The notes beneath the pieces are model-generated. The model saw only the letters and a program-made list of their open reading frames with translations, was not told the origin of the DNA and made no database searches. The translations under genes were made by a program, and so were the position numbers. From Lachnoclostridium sp. (GTDB lineage: Bacteria; Bacillota; Clostridia; Lachnospirales; Lachnospiraceae), in contig JAETRR010000007.1 in assembly GCA_021770065.1 (NCBI GenBank), positions 17,645 through 81,644 on the forward strand: a stretch of DNA of 64,000 bases, read 5' to 3'. This document shows positions 33,388-42,481 of the stretch, piece by piece (position 1 is the first letter of the stretch; every line of letters starts with the position of its first letter).

Positions 33388-34461
33388 ATGAAATATGCAT
33401 TGATAGGCTGCGGCCGCATTGCTGCAAACCATGTAAAAGCGGTTCTTAACAATGGGCTTGAGTTTGTGGCGGTCTGTGACGTAAAAGAAGCACAGATTGT
33501 AAATCTGCTTGCAAAGCATGGATTGGAGAAAGAGCCATCCATTCGGCGCTATACAGACTATAAAAAAATGATAGAGGAAAATGAACTGGATCTGGCTGCA
33601 ATTGCGACAGAGAGCGGAGCTCATGCAGAGATTGCCTTATATTGTATTGACCATGGCATTAACTGCATCGTCGAGAAGCCGATTGCCATGAGCATACAGG
33701 ATGCAGATGAGATTGTAAGGAGATCAGAGGAAAAAGGAGTTAAAGTATGTGCCTGTCATCAGAATCGTTTTAATATTGCTGTGCAGGAAATGCGTAAAGC
33801 ACTGGACGCAGGGAGATTCGGAAAATTATCCCACGGTTCTGTCCACGTACGCTGGAACAGGAGCAGAGATTATTATGCCCAGGCTCCCTGGAGAGGAAAG
33901 TGGGCATCGGATGGCGGTGCATTGATGAATCAGTGCATTCATGGAATTGATTTGCTTCGATGGATGCTGGGTGACGAGGTGGAAGAAGTATACGGCCAGA
34001 CTCGCCAGCAGTTCCATGATTATCTGGAAGCAGAGGATATCGGGATGGCAGTTGTCAGATTCAAAAATGGGGCTATTGCAACAATTGAAGGAACTACAAA
34101 TGTGTATCCCCGGAATCTGGAGGAAACCTTATATCTGTTTGGAGAAAAAGGGACAGTCAAGCTTGGAGGAACCTCCACGAATAATATTGATGTATGGCAG
34201 TTCGCAGATGAGACAGAGGCAGATGATAAAAATAAGGGTTTGGAGGAAGCAACCAGTAACGTATATGGAAACGGACATACCAGCCTGTACGCGGATATGG
34301 TAGAGGCCATAGAGATGGATAGAAGACCTTATGTGGATGCAGTCGCGGGCCGGAATGCGCTTGAACTTGTTCTGGCAGTTTATAAAAGCCAGAAAGAGGG
34401 AAAACCGGTGAAGCTTCCTTTAGAAGCTTTCTCCTCTATTGATATGACAGGAGAATTCTGA
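33388..34461 (+). CDS. Gfo/Idh/MocA oxidoreductase, UDP-GlcNAcA 3-dehydrogenase (WbpB/WlbA type)
   Basis: 357 residues. Rossmann motif [13 protein letters not shown] (about 7-19), EKP catalytic block [10 protein letters not shown] (about 92-101) and [11 protein letters not shown] typical of WlbA. In WbpB/WlbA the 3-OH of UDP-GlcNAcA is oxidised to the keto sugar with recycling of NAD by 2-oxoglutarate. It overlaps the acetyltransferase gene by 1 bp. Assignment rests on family plus the four-gene neighbourhood. Confidence 0.87.
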   Translation: MKYALIGCGRIAANHVKAVLNNGLEFVAVCDVKEAQIVNLLAKHGLEKEPSIRRYTDYKKMIEENELDLAAIATESGAHAEIALYCIDHGINCIVEKPIAMSIQDADEIVRRSEEKGVKVCACHQNRFNIAVQEMRKALDAGRFGKLSHGSVHVRWNRSRDYYAQAPWRGKWASDGGALMNQCIHGIDLLRWMLGDEVEEVYGQTRQQFHDYLEAEDIGMAVVRFKNGAIATIEGTTNVYPRNLEETLYLFGEKGTVKLGGTSTNNIDVWQFADETEADDKNKGLEEATSNVYGNGHTSLYADMVEAIEMDRRPYVDAVAGRNALELVLAVYKSQKEGKPVKLPLEAFSSIDMTGEF

Positions 34462-34982
34462 TGGAATATTTTGTGCATGAAAGCAGCTGCGTTGATGAAG
34501 ATGTAGTAATTGGGGAAGGAACAAAGATCTGGCATTTCTGCCACATTCAGAAAGGCGCCAGAATCGGAAAGAACTGTTCTCTGGGGCAGAATGTAAATAT
34601 TGCAAATAACGTGACAATAGGAAATGATGTTAAGATACAGAATAATGTATCCGTATATGAGGGGGTAGAAATAGAGGATGGTGTGTTTTGCGGTCCTTCC
34701 TGTGTATTTACCAATGATCTGACACCGCGGGCAAGATACCCCAAGGGAAGAGAGAATTACCGGAAAACCTTAATAAAAGAAGGAGCCAGCATTGGCGCGA
34801 ATGCTACGATCGTGTGTGGGCATATTATCGGAAAATACGCCATGGTGGCAGCAGGCGCTGTTGTCACAAAGGATGTGCCGGATTATGCATTGGTAGCGGG
34901 AGTGCCGGCCCGGGTTACAGGCAGAGTAGATGAGGAAGGAAATCTGGTTTCGGAAGCCGGAGAATACACACATAAGCTATAA
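34461..34982 (+). CDS. Sugar-nucleotide N-acetyltransferase (WbpD/WlbB type)
   Basis: 173 residues of left-handed beta-helix hexapeptides: [28 protein letters not shown] in several turns, then [27 protein letters not shown], the loop diagnostic for WbpD/WlbB-like enzymes. The catalytic Asn/His-bearing loop and the C-terminal [23 protein letters not shown] are conserved. It acetylates the 3-amino group of UDP-GlcNAc(3NH2)A with acetyl-CoA, giving UDP-GlcNAc(3NAc)A. It shares its start with the end of the upstream dehydrogenase (ATGA-type overlap). Confidence 0.88.
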   Translation: MEYFVHESSCVDEDVVIGEGTKIWHFCHIQKGARIGKNCSLGQNVNIANNVTIGNDVKIQNNVSVYEGVEIEDGVFCGPSCVFTNDLTPRARYPKGRENYRKTLIKEGASIGANATIVCGHIIGKYAMVAAGAVVTKDVPDYALVAGVPARVTGRVDEEGNLVSEAGEYTHKL

Positions 34983-34999
34983 AACGAGGGAGACTAAAC

Positions 35000-36127
35000 A
35001 TGGAATTTCGTGATTTGAAAAAGCAGTATGAAGTATTGCAGCCTCAAATTGATGCAGCAATACAACAGGTATGCAGATCTGCACATTTTATCTCGGGAGT
35101 ACAAGTAGAAGAACTGGAGCATGCATTGGCAGAATATACGGGAGTAAAACATTGTATTACCTGTGCGAATGGAACAGATGCTCTGACACTGGCACTGATG
35201 GCATTGAATATTGGTCGTGGAGATGCGGTATTTGTGCCGGATTTTACTTTTTTTGCATCTGGTGAAACAGCTGCCTACGAGGGGGCAGTTCCTGTTTTTG
35301 TGGATGTGGAGGAAGATACTTTTAATATGTCGCCGGATTCACTTGAAAAGGCGGTCCGAAAAGTAAGAGAAGAAGGCAAGCTGGTTCCCAGAGCAATTGT
35401 AGCTGTCGACCTTTTTGGGCAGCCTGCAGATTATTTACGGCTTCGCAGCATAGCAAAGGAGTATGGCCTTCTGGTTATCGAGGACGGCGCACAGGGCTTT
35501 GGGGGACGGATTGGAGCAAAAAGCGCCTGCAGTTTTGGAGATATATCAACCACCAGTTTTTTCCCGGCAAAACCGTTAGGGTGTTACGGCGATGGCGGAG
35601 CAGTGTTTACAGATAATGATGAATGGGCGGAGCTGATGCGCTCTTATCGTATCCATGGCAAGGGGCAGAATAAGTATGATAACGTGTACATCGGGATTAA
35701 TTCCCGGCTGGATACAATACAGGCTGCAGTTTTAAATGTAAAGCTTGAAGCGTTTCGAAAATATGAGCTTGAAGCTGTGAATCATGCAGCGGAGAGATAT
35801 ACAAAAGAACTAAAAGATATAGTAAGGGTTCCGTATATTAAAGACGGATATTATTCAAGCTGGGCTCAGTACTCTATTCTTTTGAAGAATGAGAAAGAGC
35901 GTAATGGCCTACAGATATATTTGAAAGAAAATGGGATTCCGACCATGATTTATTATCCGAAACCTATGAGCAGGCAGACAGCGTTTGAGGGAATGGATTG
36001 TGTGAAGACGGAACTTTTGGTGACAGAGGAGCTGTGCAAAAGAATTTTAGCATTGCCGCTGCATCCATATATGACGGCACAAGAGCAGGACAAGGTGATA
36101 GATTCTTTAAAAAGATTTTTGATGTAA
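35000..36127 (+). CDS. UDP-3-keto-GlcNAcA aminotransferase (WbpE/WlbC type)
   Basis: 375 residues. N-terminal MEFRDLKKQYEVLQPQID is the WbpE signature; VIEDGAQGFGGRIGAKSACSFGD (about 158-180, in parts) carries the PLP Asp and TTSFFPAKPLGCYGDGG (about 184-200) the PLP lysine. It aminates the 3-keto sugar produced by the WbpB-like enzyme, before the WbpD-like acetylation. The gene order A-B-D-E is that of Pseudomonas and Bordetella di-acetamido uronic acid clusters. No WbpI 2-epimerase follows, so the final sugar probably stays in the gluco configuration. Confidence 0.9.
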   Translation: MEFRDLKKQYEVLQPQIDAAIQQVCRSAHFISGVQVEELEHALAEYTGVKHCITCANGTDALTLALMALNIGRGDAVFVPDFTFFASGETAAYEGAVPVFVDVEEDTFNMSPDSLEKAVRKVREEGKLVPRAIVAVDLFGQPADYLRLRSIAKEYGLLVIEDGAQGFGGRIGAKSACSFGDISTTSFFPAKPLGCYGDGGAVFTDNDEWAELMRSYRIHGKGQNKYDNVYIGINSRLDTIQAAVLNVKLEAFRKYELEAVNHAAERYTKELKDIVRVPYIKDGYYSSWAQYSILLKNEKERNGLQIYLKENGIPTMIYYPKPMSRQTAFEGMDCVKTELLVTEELCKRILALPLHPYMTAQEQDKVIDSLKRFLM

Positions 36128-36217
36128 TAGGGTAAAACAATTCAGAAATCTATATATGAAAAACTATATTTTAACCATAGAAGCAATGTTTAAAGTATGC
36201 AGGGATAAATAGAGAAT

Positions 36218-37369
36218 ATGGAATTAAGGAAATATATGTACAAAGCTGCCAATAGAATTGCAGCCGGCCAGGATAGCCTGTTCAAAATTCCGGTTAAAAA
36301 GCAAAGAGAATTTCTGGAAAAAATAAAGGAGCCAGGGGATTTAATAGAGCGCTCTTATAACCAGTATTTATGTCAAAGATGGCTGAAAAGCAAATTTGTA
36401 AATATATTGACAGATATAGGAAGCATGTTACTGCTTTTTTATTATTTCAATAAAAAAGGGGAGCAAATACCATCTTCGGATCATTCGAAGGCAGTATACC
36501 TTGGAATGGGAGCGGCGAGAGATATTATTCCGGAAGAATTAGAGAAAGCATACGGCAGTATATTGAATTTATCTAAAGTGGGAGAGTGTCTGAATAAGAG
36601 CGATAAGGAAATAATAAAAAAATTGTTACAAAGATATCCACTATCGTTTGAGTTTACACTTAAATGTCTGATTAAAGTAAGGATGTATAGATGGACAATT
36701 AATAAGTATTCGCCAGATGCAATTATTGTATCTGGCGAATACTCGTATACATCCTCTTTTTTAACATACTATTGCAGGAAAAATGGCATTAAACATATAA
36801 ATATTATGCATGGAGAAAAGCTTTATTATATACGTGATAGTTTTTTTGAGTTTGATAAATGCTATATTTGGGACTCCTTTTATATGGACTTATTCAAAAG
36901 GTTAAGGGCTGCTCCCGGGCAATTTACGGTGGCAGTACCGCCTGCATTAATTTTAAAAGGTTCTTATGCTAAAAAGCATGATTATACGTATTATCTGGGA
37001 GGCGAGAAAAGAGAGGCATTGGTGCGTATCCAGGAGTTGCTGATAAGACTGAAAGCTATGGGATATCGAGTAGCGGTCAGGCCACATCCCAGGTATTCTG
37101 AGATGGCATTAATTGATAAGTTGTTTAGGGGAAAAGTAAACATTGAGGATCCATATAAAATACAGATAAAAGAATCTATATTAAGTACGGAGAATGTCAT
37201 TTCATTATATTCCACAGTAATAAATCAGGCAGTGTGCAGCGGAGTTCATGCGGTTATAGATGATGTGTCTGATGTAGGAAGATACAAACTTTTATATGAA
37301 TTGGAATATCGTTTTCTAATTGATAAAAATACTCTGTTGGTTTCCCAGATTATTGAATGTGAAAAGTAA
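36218..37369 (+). CDS. Putative glycosyltransferase with HP motif (sialyltransferase-like)
   Basis: 383 residues, no close family recognised. The C-terminal half has VAVRPHPRYSE (about 288-298), the His-Pro motif, and NVISLYSTVINQAVCSG (about 327-343), a Ser/Thr motif followed by a helix. The combination of HP and S motifs in a GT-B-like C-terminal domain is seen in bacterial sialyl- and polysialyltransferases and CDP-glycerol transferases. KHINIMHGEKLYYI in the middle is the kind of acceptor-lobe motif found there. Because the flanking genes make a nonulosonic acid, a nonulosonate transferase is plausible. It is preceded by a 90-bp gap, larger than elsewhere in the cluster. Confidence 0.5.
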   Translation: MELRKYMYKAANRIAAGQDSLFKIPVKKQREFLEKIKEPGDLIERSYNQYLCQRWLKSKFVNILTDIGSMLLLFYYFNKKGEQIPSSDHSKAVYLGMGAARDIIPEELEKAYGSILNLSKVGECLNKSDKEIIKKLLQRYPLSFEFTLKCLIKVRMYRWTINKYSPDAIIVSGEYSYTSSFLTYYCRKNGIKHINIMHGEKLYYIRDSFFEFDKCYIWDSFYMDLFKRLRAAPGQFTVAVPPALILKGSYAKKHDYTYYLGGEKREALVRIQELLIRLKAMGYRVAVRPHPRYSEMALIDKLFRGKVNIEDPYKIQIKESILSTENVISLYSTVINQAVCSGVHAVIDDVSDVGRYKLLYELEYRFLIDKNTLLVSQIIECEK

Positions 37370-37424
37370 AGGTCAGCTTATTTTAAAATTTAGAAATTGG
37401 CAGTTTTAATGGAGGGTCAGGGAT

Positions 37425-38405
37425 ATGAAAAAGATTTTAGTAACAGGTTCTGATGGATTTATAGGAAGCCATTTGACAGAGGAACTTGTAAAACAAGGCT
37501 TTGAAGTAAAAGCGTTTGTTTATTATAACTCTTTTAATACATGGGGGTGGTTAGACACATTAGCTTCTGATGTGATGAAGCATGTAGAAGTTTTTACTGG
37601 AGATATCCGGGATCCTCATGGAATAAAAGAAGCCATGAAGGGATGCGATGCAGTATTTCATCTGGCCGCATTGATTGCAATTCCGTTTAGCTACCATTCC
37701 CCGGATGCATATGTTGACACGAATATTAAAGGGACATTAAATATCCTCCAGGCAGCAAGAGAGTTAGAAACAGAGCGGATTTTAGTAACTTCAACTTCGG
37801 AGGTTTATGGAACTGCACAGTATGTGCCAATAGATGAAAACCATCCTTACCAGGGGCAGTCTCCGTATTCGGCGACAAAGATAGGTGCAGATCGGCTGGC
37901 AGAGTCTTTTTATCGTTCTTTTCAAATGCCGATAACAATTGTGCGTCCTTTTAATACCTATGGCCCAAGACAGTCAGCAAGAGCGGTTATCCCTACAATC
38001 ATAATGCAGTTATTGGCTGGAAAAGAAGAGATTCAACTGGGGTCTTTAACACCAACGCGGGATTTTAACTATGTAAAAGATACTGCACAGGGATTTATTT
38101 CTATTTATCAATCAGAAAGGACAATTGGAAAGGAAATAAATATAGCTACACAAAAAGAGATTTCAATTGGTCAGCTGGCGCAGGAATTAATTCAACAGAT
38201 AAATCCAAATGCAAAAATTATATGTGACAGACAAAGACTTCGGCCGGAGAAAAGTGAGGTAAACCGTCTTTTAGGGAGTAACAAAAAAATAAAGGCATTA
38301 ACTGACTGGGAGCCTAAATACAGTCTCCGGGAGGGGCTGATCGAGACTATTGATTTCATTAAATCAAATTTAGATAAATATAAAACAGACATTTACAATA
38401 TTTAA
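37425..38405 (+). CDS. legB: NAD-dependent 4,6-dehydratase (LegB type)
   Basis: 326 residues. Extended SDR: VTGSDGFIGSHLTEELVKQG (about 5-24), TSTSEVYGTAQYVPIDE with YSATKIGADRLAESFYRSF (about 139-157, catalytic YxxxK), and RPFNTYGPRQSARAVIPTII, a stretch typical of LegB. It removes water from an NDP-GlcNAc to give the 4-keto-6-deoxy sugar, first committed step to legionaminic acid. AGGGTCAGGGAT lies before the ATG. Start of the legionaminic set that runs to LegG. Confidence 0.92.
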   Translation: MKKILVTGSDGFIGSHLTEELVKQGFEVKAFVYYNSFNTWGWLDTLASDVMKHVEVFTGDIRDPHGIKEAMKGCDAVFHLAALIAIPFSYHSPDAYVDTNIKGTLNILQAARELETERILVTSTSEVYGTAQYVPIDENHPYQGQSPYSATKIGADRLAESFYRSFQMPITIVRPFNTYGPRQSARAVIPTIIMQLLAGKEEIQLGSLTPTRDFNYVKDTAQGFISIYQSERTIGKEINIATQKEISIGQLAQELIQQINPNAKIICDRQRLRPEKSEVNRLLGSNKKIKALTDWEPKYSLREGLIETIDFIKSNLDKYKTDIYNI

Positions 38406-38420
38406 AGGAAGAAGCAGCTT

Positions 38421-39575
38421 ATGCAAAAGAATTTTATACCGTTATCAGTGCCAAACTTAAAAGGAAGAGAATTGGAATATGTTACAGAGGCCGTAAAAAC
38501 GGAGTGGGTATCCACAGCCGGTTCATATATTACAGAGTTTGAAAAGGCTATAGCTAAATATGTTCACGTTCCAGCGGCAGCTGCGTGCCAAAGCGGTACG
38601 GCCGGTTTGCATTTATCTCTGAAAACAATTGATATTCAGCCAGGGGAAGAGGTTTTAGTTCCCACCTTGACTTTTATAGCAGCGGTAAATCCTGTTCGTT
38701 ATGTGGGTGCTGAGCCGGTTTTTATGGATTGTGACGACACGTTGACTATGGATCCCGATAAATTAAGGATGTTTTGTGAGCAGGAATGTATTTTTGATGG
38801 TGAGATTCTTAGGAATAAGGTTTCCAAACGAAAAGTATCTGCAATTATTGTTGTACATGTATTTGGGAACCTTGCAGATATGGAGCGGATTATTTCGGTT
38901 GCAGATAGATATCATTTAAAAGTGATTGAGGATGCAACGGAGGCACTGGGAAGCTATTATAAGAAAGGGCTCTATAAGGGACAATATGCAGGGACGATTG
39001 GTGATATAGGTGTTTATTCTTTTAATGGTAATAAAATTATTACTACAGGCGGCGGTGGAATGGTAGTTTCCCGGAATCAAGAACAGGTAGAACGGGTACG
39101 GTTTTTATCTACGCAGGCTAAAAAGGATGTAACCTATTTTGTTCATGATGAGATTGGATATAATTATCGTATGACAAATTTGCAGGCAGCTTTGGGGCTT
39201 GCACAGTTGGAGCAGCTGGAAGGGTTTATTGAAATAAAGAAGGGTAATTATGAATATTATCAACAGAAGGGGATAGCATTGCTTCCATTTCGAAGTGATA
39301 TTCGAAGCAATTATTGGTTTTACAGCTTTCTGTCGGACAATCGGGATGGGCTTATTCGTTATTTGGAACATCAAAATATTCAAAGCCGTCCTATTTGGAG
39401 ATTGATTCATACCTTAAAGCCCTATCAAGAAAGCCAAACATATCGTATAGAAAAGGCCTGTTGGTATTATGAGCGGGTGGTGAATATTCCCTGCAGCAGC
39501 AGTTTGAAAAAAGAAGAAGTGGAACAAGTGGCAGAACAAATTTCTTTGTTTTTAAAGGAGCAGGCATGGAAATAA
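38421..39575 (+). CDS. legC: LegC-type sugar aminotransferase
   Basis: 384 residues, DegT/DnrJ family. IPLSVPNLKGRELEYVTEAV resembles LegC starts; VIEDATEALGSYYKGLY holds the PLP Asp; YSFNGNKIITTGGGGMV (about 195-211) the PLP lysine, with the G-N-K-I variant typical of LegC. It aminates the 4-keto sugar of LegB. It overlaps the next gene by 10 bp. Codon use is AT-rich like the whole 36-50 kb part. Confidence 0.92.
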   Translation: MQKNFIPLSVPNLKGRELEYVTEAVKTEWVSTAGSYITEFEKAIAKYVHVPAAAACQSGTAGLHLSLKTIDIQPGEEVLVPTLTFIAAVNPVRYVGAEPVFMDCDDTLTMDPDKLRMFCEQECIFDGEILRNKVSKRKVSAIIVVHVFGNLADMERIISVADRYHLKVIEDATEALGSYYKKGLYKGQYAGTIGDIGVYSFNGNKIITTGGGGMVVSRNQEQVERVRFLSTQAKKDVTYFVHDEIGYNYRMTNLQAALGLAQLEQLEGFIEIKKGNYEYYQQKGIALLPFRSDIRSNYWFYSFLSDNRDGLIRYLEHQNIQSRPIWRLIHTLKPYQESQTYRIEKACWYYERVVNIPCSSSLKKEEVEQVAEQISLFLKEQAWK

Positions 39576-40612
39576 AAGATTTTTTGGTTGCCCCGGAGTG
39601 TTCTGTGCTGGAAGCTATGAGGCAGATTAACCGAAATACCAAAGGTATTGTTTATGTTTGCAAACAAGAAAAACTTATTGGAACAGTAACAGACGGCGAT
39701 ATTCGGCGCTATATTTTAAAAAATGGAGATCTGAGGGATTCCGTAACAAAAGTGGTCAATATGGATGCCAAAGTTTTATATGAAAGCGAGAAGTGTCTGG
39801 CTAAAGAACAGATGAAGCGATATAAGATTTCATCTATTCCTATTTTAGACAAATATAAAAGAATAAAGGAAATATGTTTTGCTGAAGAATGCGTCCGTCA
39901 AAAAAAATCAGTTTTAAAAGTTCCGGTTGTAATTATGGCAGGAGGAAAGGGAACTCGTTTATATCCTTATACACAGATTCTGCCTAAACCCTTAATTCCC
40001 ATAGGAGATAAAACTATTACTGAACATATTATAGAACGGTTTATGGATTATGGATGCAGTCAGTTTGATATGATTGTAAATTATAAGAAAAATTTTATTA
40101 AATCTTATTTTTTAGATAATGAAAACCCTATAAATATTAATTTTATAGAGGAAACAGAGTTCTTAGGAACTGGCGGAGGGCTGAGGCTTCTGGAGGGAAG
40201 ATATCCCTCCACTTTTTTTATGAGTAATTGCGATATTCTGATTACTGAGGATTACGGGGCAATCCTTAAATTTCATCAAGAGCAGAACAATATCATTACG
40301 ATGGTTTGTGCATCTAAACGTTTGCAAATTCCTTATGGAACAGTAGAGTTTACAGATACAGGAAAGGTGCTGCAGTTAAAAGAAAAACCAGAGATTTCTT
40401 TTATGACAAATACGGGGCTATACGTTTTAGAGCCGGAATTTTTGAAAGAAATACCGGAAAATACCTTTATTCATATCACAGATGTTATACAGAAATGTAT
40501 TGATAAGGGAAAAAATGTAGGAGTATATCCGATACCAGAGGAAAACTGGTTAGATATGGGGCAGATGGACGAGCTTAAGAAAATGAAGGAATCATTGGAA
40601 AACAGATTATGA
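39566..40612 (+). CDS. CBS-domain nucleotidyltransferase (PtmE-like, GDP-GlcN synthesis)
   Basis: 348 residues. N-terminal pair of CBS motifs (about 1-110: APECSVLEAMRQIN, GTVTDGDIRRYIL, ISSIPILDK) followed by a nucleotidyltransferase domain with VIMAGGKGTRLYPYTQILPKPLIP (about 122-145, in parts) and the DMGQMDEL tail. This combination is that of PtmE, which makes GDP-glucosamine for the GDP-linked legionaminic acid route of Campylobacter. Neighbouring LegB/C/H/G support that. CBS domains may sense nucleotides. Overlaps LegC and LegH genes, so tightly coupled. Confidence 0.82.
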   Translation: MEIKDFLVAPECSVLEAMRQINRNTKGIVYVCKQEKLIGTVTDGDIRRYILKNGDLRDSVTKVVNMDAKVLYESEKCLAKEQMKRYKISSIPILDKYKRIKEICFAEECVRQKKSVLKVPVVIMAGGKGTRLYPYTQILPKPLIPIGDKTITEHIIERFMDYGCSQFDMIVNYKKNFIKSYFLDNENPININFIEETEFLGTGGGLRLLEGRYPSTFFMSNCDILITEDYGAILKFHQEQNNIITMVCASKRLQIPYGTVEFTDTGKVLQLKEKPEISFMTNTGLYVLEPEFLKEIPENTFIHITDVIQKCIDKGKNVGVYPIPEENWLDMGQMDELKKMKESLENRL

Positions 40613-41244
40613 AAGAGAAGATTATTTTGTTGGGCCGGGGTGGTCATGCAAAATCAGTTGTAGATGTGATAGAGGCTTCCGGAAACTATACTATAATTGG
40701 ATTTATTGACAAGGCAGAAGAAAGAAATTTTGAATATCGAGGATATAGTATAATTGGATGTGATGCAGATTTACTAAAGTTTTATAAAGCTGGTATTCAT
40801 CATGCATTTGTGTGTATAGGATTTTTGGGACAAGGAAATATTCGTGATCTGCTTTATGACAGGTTAAAGCAAATTGGTTATCATCTTCCGGTATTAACAG
40901 ATCCGACGGCAGTACTTGCGAGTGATGTACAAGTGGGAGAGGGAAGCTTTATCGGAAAGAGAGCTGTAATAAATTCAGGTGCAGCAATAGGAAAAATGGC
41001 AATTATAAATACGTCTGCGGTTGTGGAACATGACTCAAAAGTCGGAGATTTCAGTCACATTTCTGTTAATAGTACTTTATGCGGAGAAGTTTCCGTTGGG
41101 AAGAAATGTTTTGTTGGGGCAGGATCAACAATTGTTCAGGGGATTAAAATAGGAAATAATTGTTTGATTGGGGCAGGCAGCGTGGTTTTAAAGGATGTAA
41201 TGTCCGGAAAAAAAGTATATGGAATTGTAAAAGAGAATGGTTAA
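40609..41244 (+). CDS. legH: NeuD/LegH-type sugar O/N-acetyltransferase
   Basis: 211 residues. Rossmann-like N-terminus (KIILLGRGGHAKSVVDVIEAS) and a C-terminal hexapeptide beta-helix (DVQVGEGSFIGKRAVINSGAAIGKMAIINTSAVVEHDSKVGDFSHIS). The His in VVEHDS is the catalytic base of PglD/LegH enzymes, and GAGSTIVQGIKIG is typical. It acetylates the 4-amino group of the sugar coming from LegC. ATGA overlap with the preceding gene. Confidence 0.88.
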   Translation: MKEKIILLGRGGHAKSVVDVIEASGNYTIIGFIDKAEERNFEYRGYSIIGCDADLLKFYKAGIHHAFVCIGFLGQGNIRDLLYDRLKQIGYHLPVLTDPTAVLASDVQVGEGSFIGKRAVINSGAAIGKMAIINTSAVVEHDSKVGDFSHISVNSTLCGEVSVGKKCFVGAGSTIVQGIKIGNNCLIGAGSVVLKDVMSGKKVYGIVKENG

Positions 41245-42427
41245 TATGAAAAGACATATATGTGTTGTAACGGCAACCAGAGCAGAGTATGGGCTGCTCA
41301 GCCCAATTATAAAGAAAATAAAAAATGATGATAACTTTCTTATATCATTGGCTGTAACAGGCGCACACTTATCTCCGGAATTTGGATTAACTTATAAGCA
41401 AATTGAAGCAGATGGGATAAAAATTGATAAGAAGATAGAGATTTTATTAAGTTCAGATACATCAACAGCAATTTCGAAAAGCATGGGATTGGCAATTATT
41501 AGTTTTGCTGAATATTTTTCTGAGGAAAATTTTGATGCGGTAATGCTTCTTGGAGATCGGTATGAAATTCTGGCAGTGGCCTGTGCAGCTATGAACGAAG
41601 GAATTCCTATTATCCATCTGCATGGGGGAGAGACGACAGAAGGAGCAGTGGATGAAGTTATCCGGCACGCGGTTACAAAGATGAGTTACATTCATCTGGC
41701 AAGTACTGAAAAATACCGGCAGAGAATTATACAAATGGGGGAAAGACCGGAGAATGTATTTTGTGTTGGAGCTATGGGGGTAGAAAATGTTGTTCATATG
41801 GAACTAATGGAGAAAACTGTTTTAGAAAAAGAGCTCCAGACAGATTTAAACTCGCCGTATGCTTTAGTAACCTTTCATCCGGTAACTTTAGAAAAAAACA
41901 GTGCAGAATTTCAAACGAAAGAATTGCTAAAAGCTTTGGATGAGTTTCCGAATTGGAAATTTATTATAACAAAGGCAAACGCTGACAAAGACGGAAGAGT
42001 GATTAATCAATTGTTTGATCAGTATGTTTTGGAACATAAGAATGCTAAAGTATACAATTCTTTAGGGACAGCAAGATATTTAAGCGCTATGAAATACAGC
42101 GAGATGATAATAGGTAACTCATCCAGTGGAATATTAGAAGCACCGTCTTTTCAAATTCCGACTGTGAATATTGGCGACAGGCAAAAAGGGAGAATCCGGG
42201 CAGAGAGCATTATAGATTGTCAGCCCTGCAAAGATGCCATTGTAAAAGCAATGAAAAAAGCGCGAGACAGGCATTTTCGGGAAAAACTTCTCGGAATAAA
42301 AAGTCCATATGGAGATGGGGAAACATCAAGCAGGATTATATCAATTTTGAAGGAAAAGTTATGTAATTCGGAAATAAATATCAAAAAGAAATTTTATGAT
42401 ATTCCCATAAAAGAAGATTATATATAG
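41237..42427 (+). CDS. legG: NDP-sugar 2-epimerase, hydrolysing (LegG/NeuC type)
   Basis: 396 residues (ATG 41237; a second in-frame ATG at 41246). UDP-GlcNAc 2-epimerase fold: VTATRAEYGLLSPIIKKI at the N-terminus, LGDRYEILAVACAAMNEGIPIIHLHGGE (about 95-122, in parts) and GNSSSGILEAPSFQIPTVNIGDRQKGR (about 293-319) for nucleotide binding. LegG removes the nucleotide while inverting C2, giving 2,4-diacetamido-2,4,6-trideoxymannose, the substrate of LegI. Overlaps legH by 8 bp. The C-terminus (about 375-396) is an extra basic stretch. Confidence 0.9.
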   Translation: MVNMKRHICVVTATRAEYGLLSPIIKKIKNDDNFLISLAVTGAHLSPEFGLTYKQIEADGIKIDKKIEILLSSDTSTAISKSMGLAIISFAEYFSEENFDAVMLLGDRYEILAVACAAMNEGIPIIHLHGGETTEGAVDEVIRHAVTKMSYIHLASTEKYRQRIIQMGERPENVFCVGAMGVENVVHMELMEKTVLEKELQTDLNSPYALVTFHPVTLEKNSAEFQTKELLKALDEFPNWKFIITKANADKDGRVINQLFDQYVLEHKNAKVYNSLGTARYLSAMKYSEMIIGNSSSGILEAPSFQIPTVNIGDRQKGRIRAESIIDCQPCKDAIVKAMKKARDRHFREKLLGIKSPYGDGETSSRIISILKEKLCNSEINIKKKFYDIPIKEDYI

Positions 42428-42481
42428 GTTGAAATTAAAGCTGGAAATATTACAGCAGTTTTATGTTTGAAGGGAAACAGA

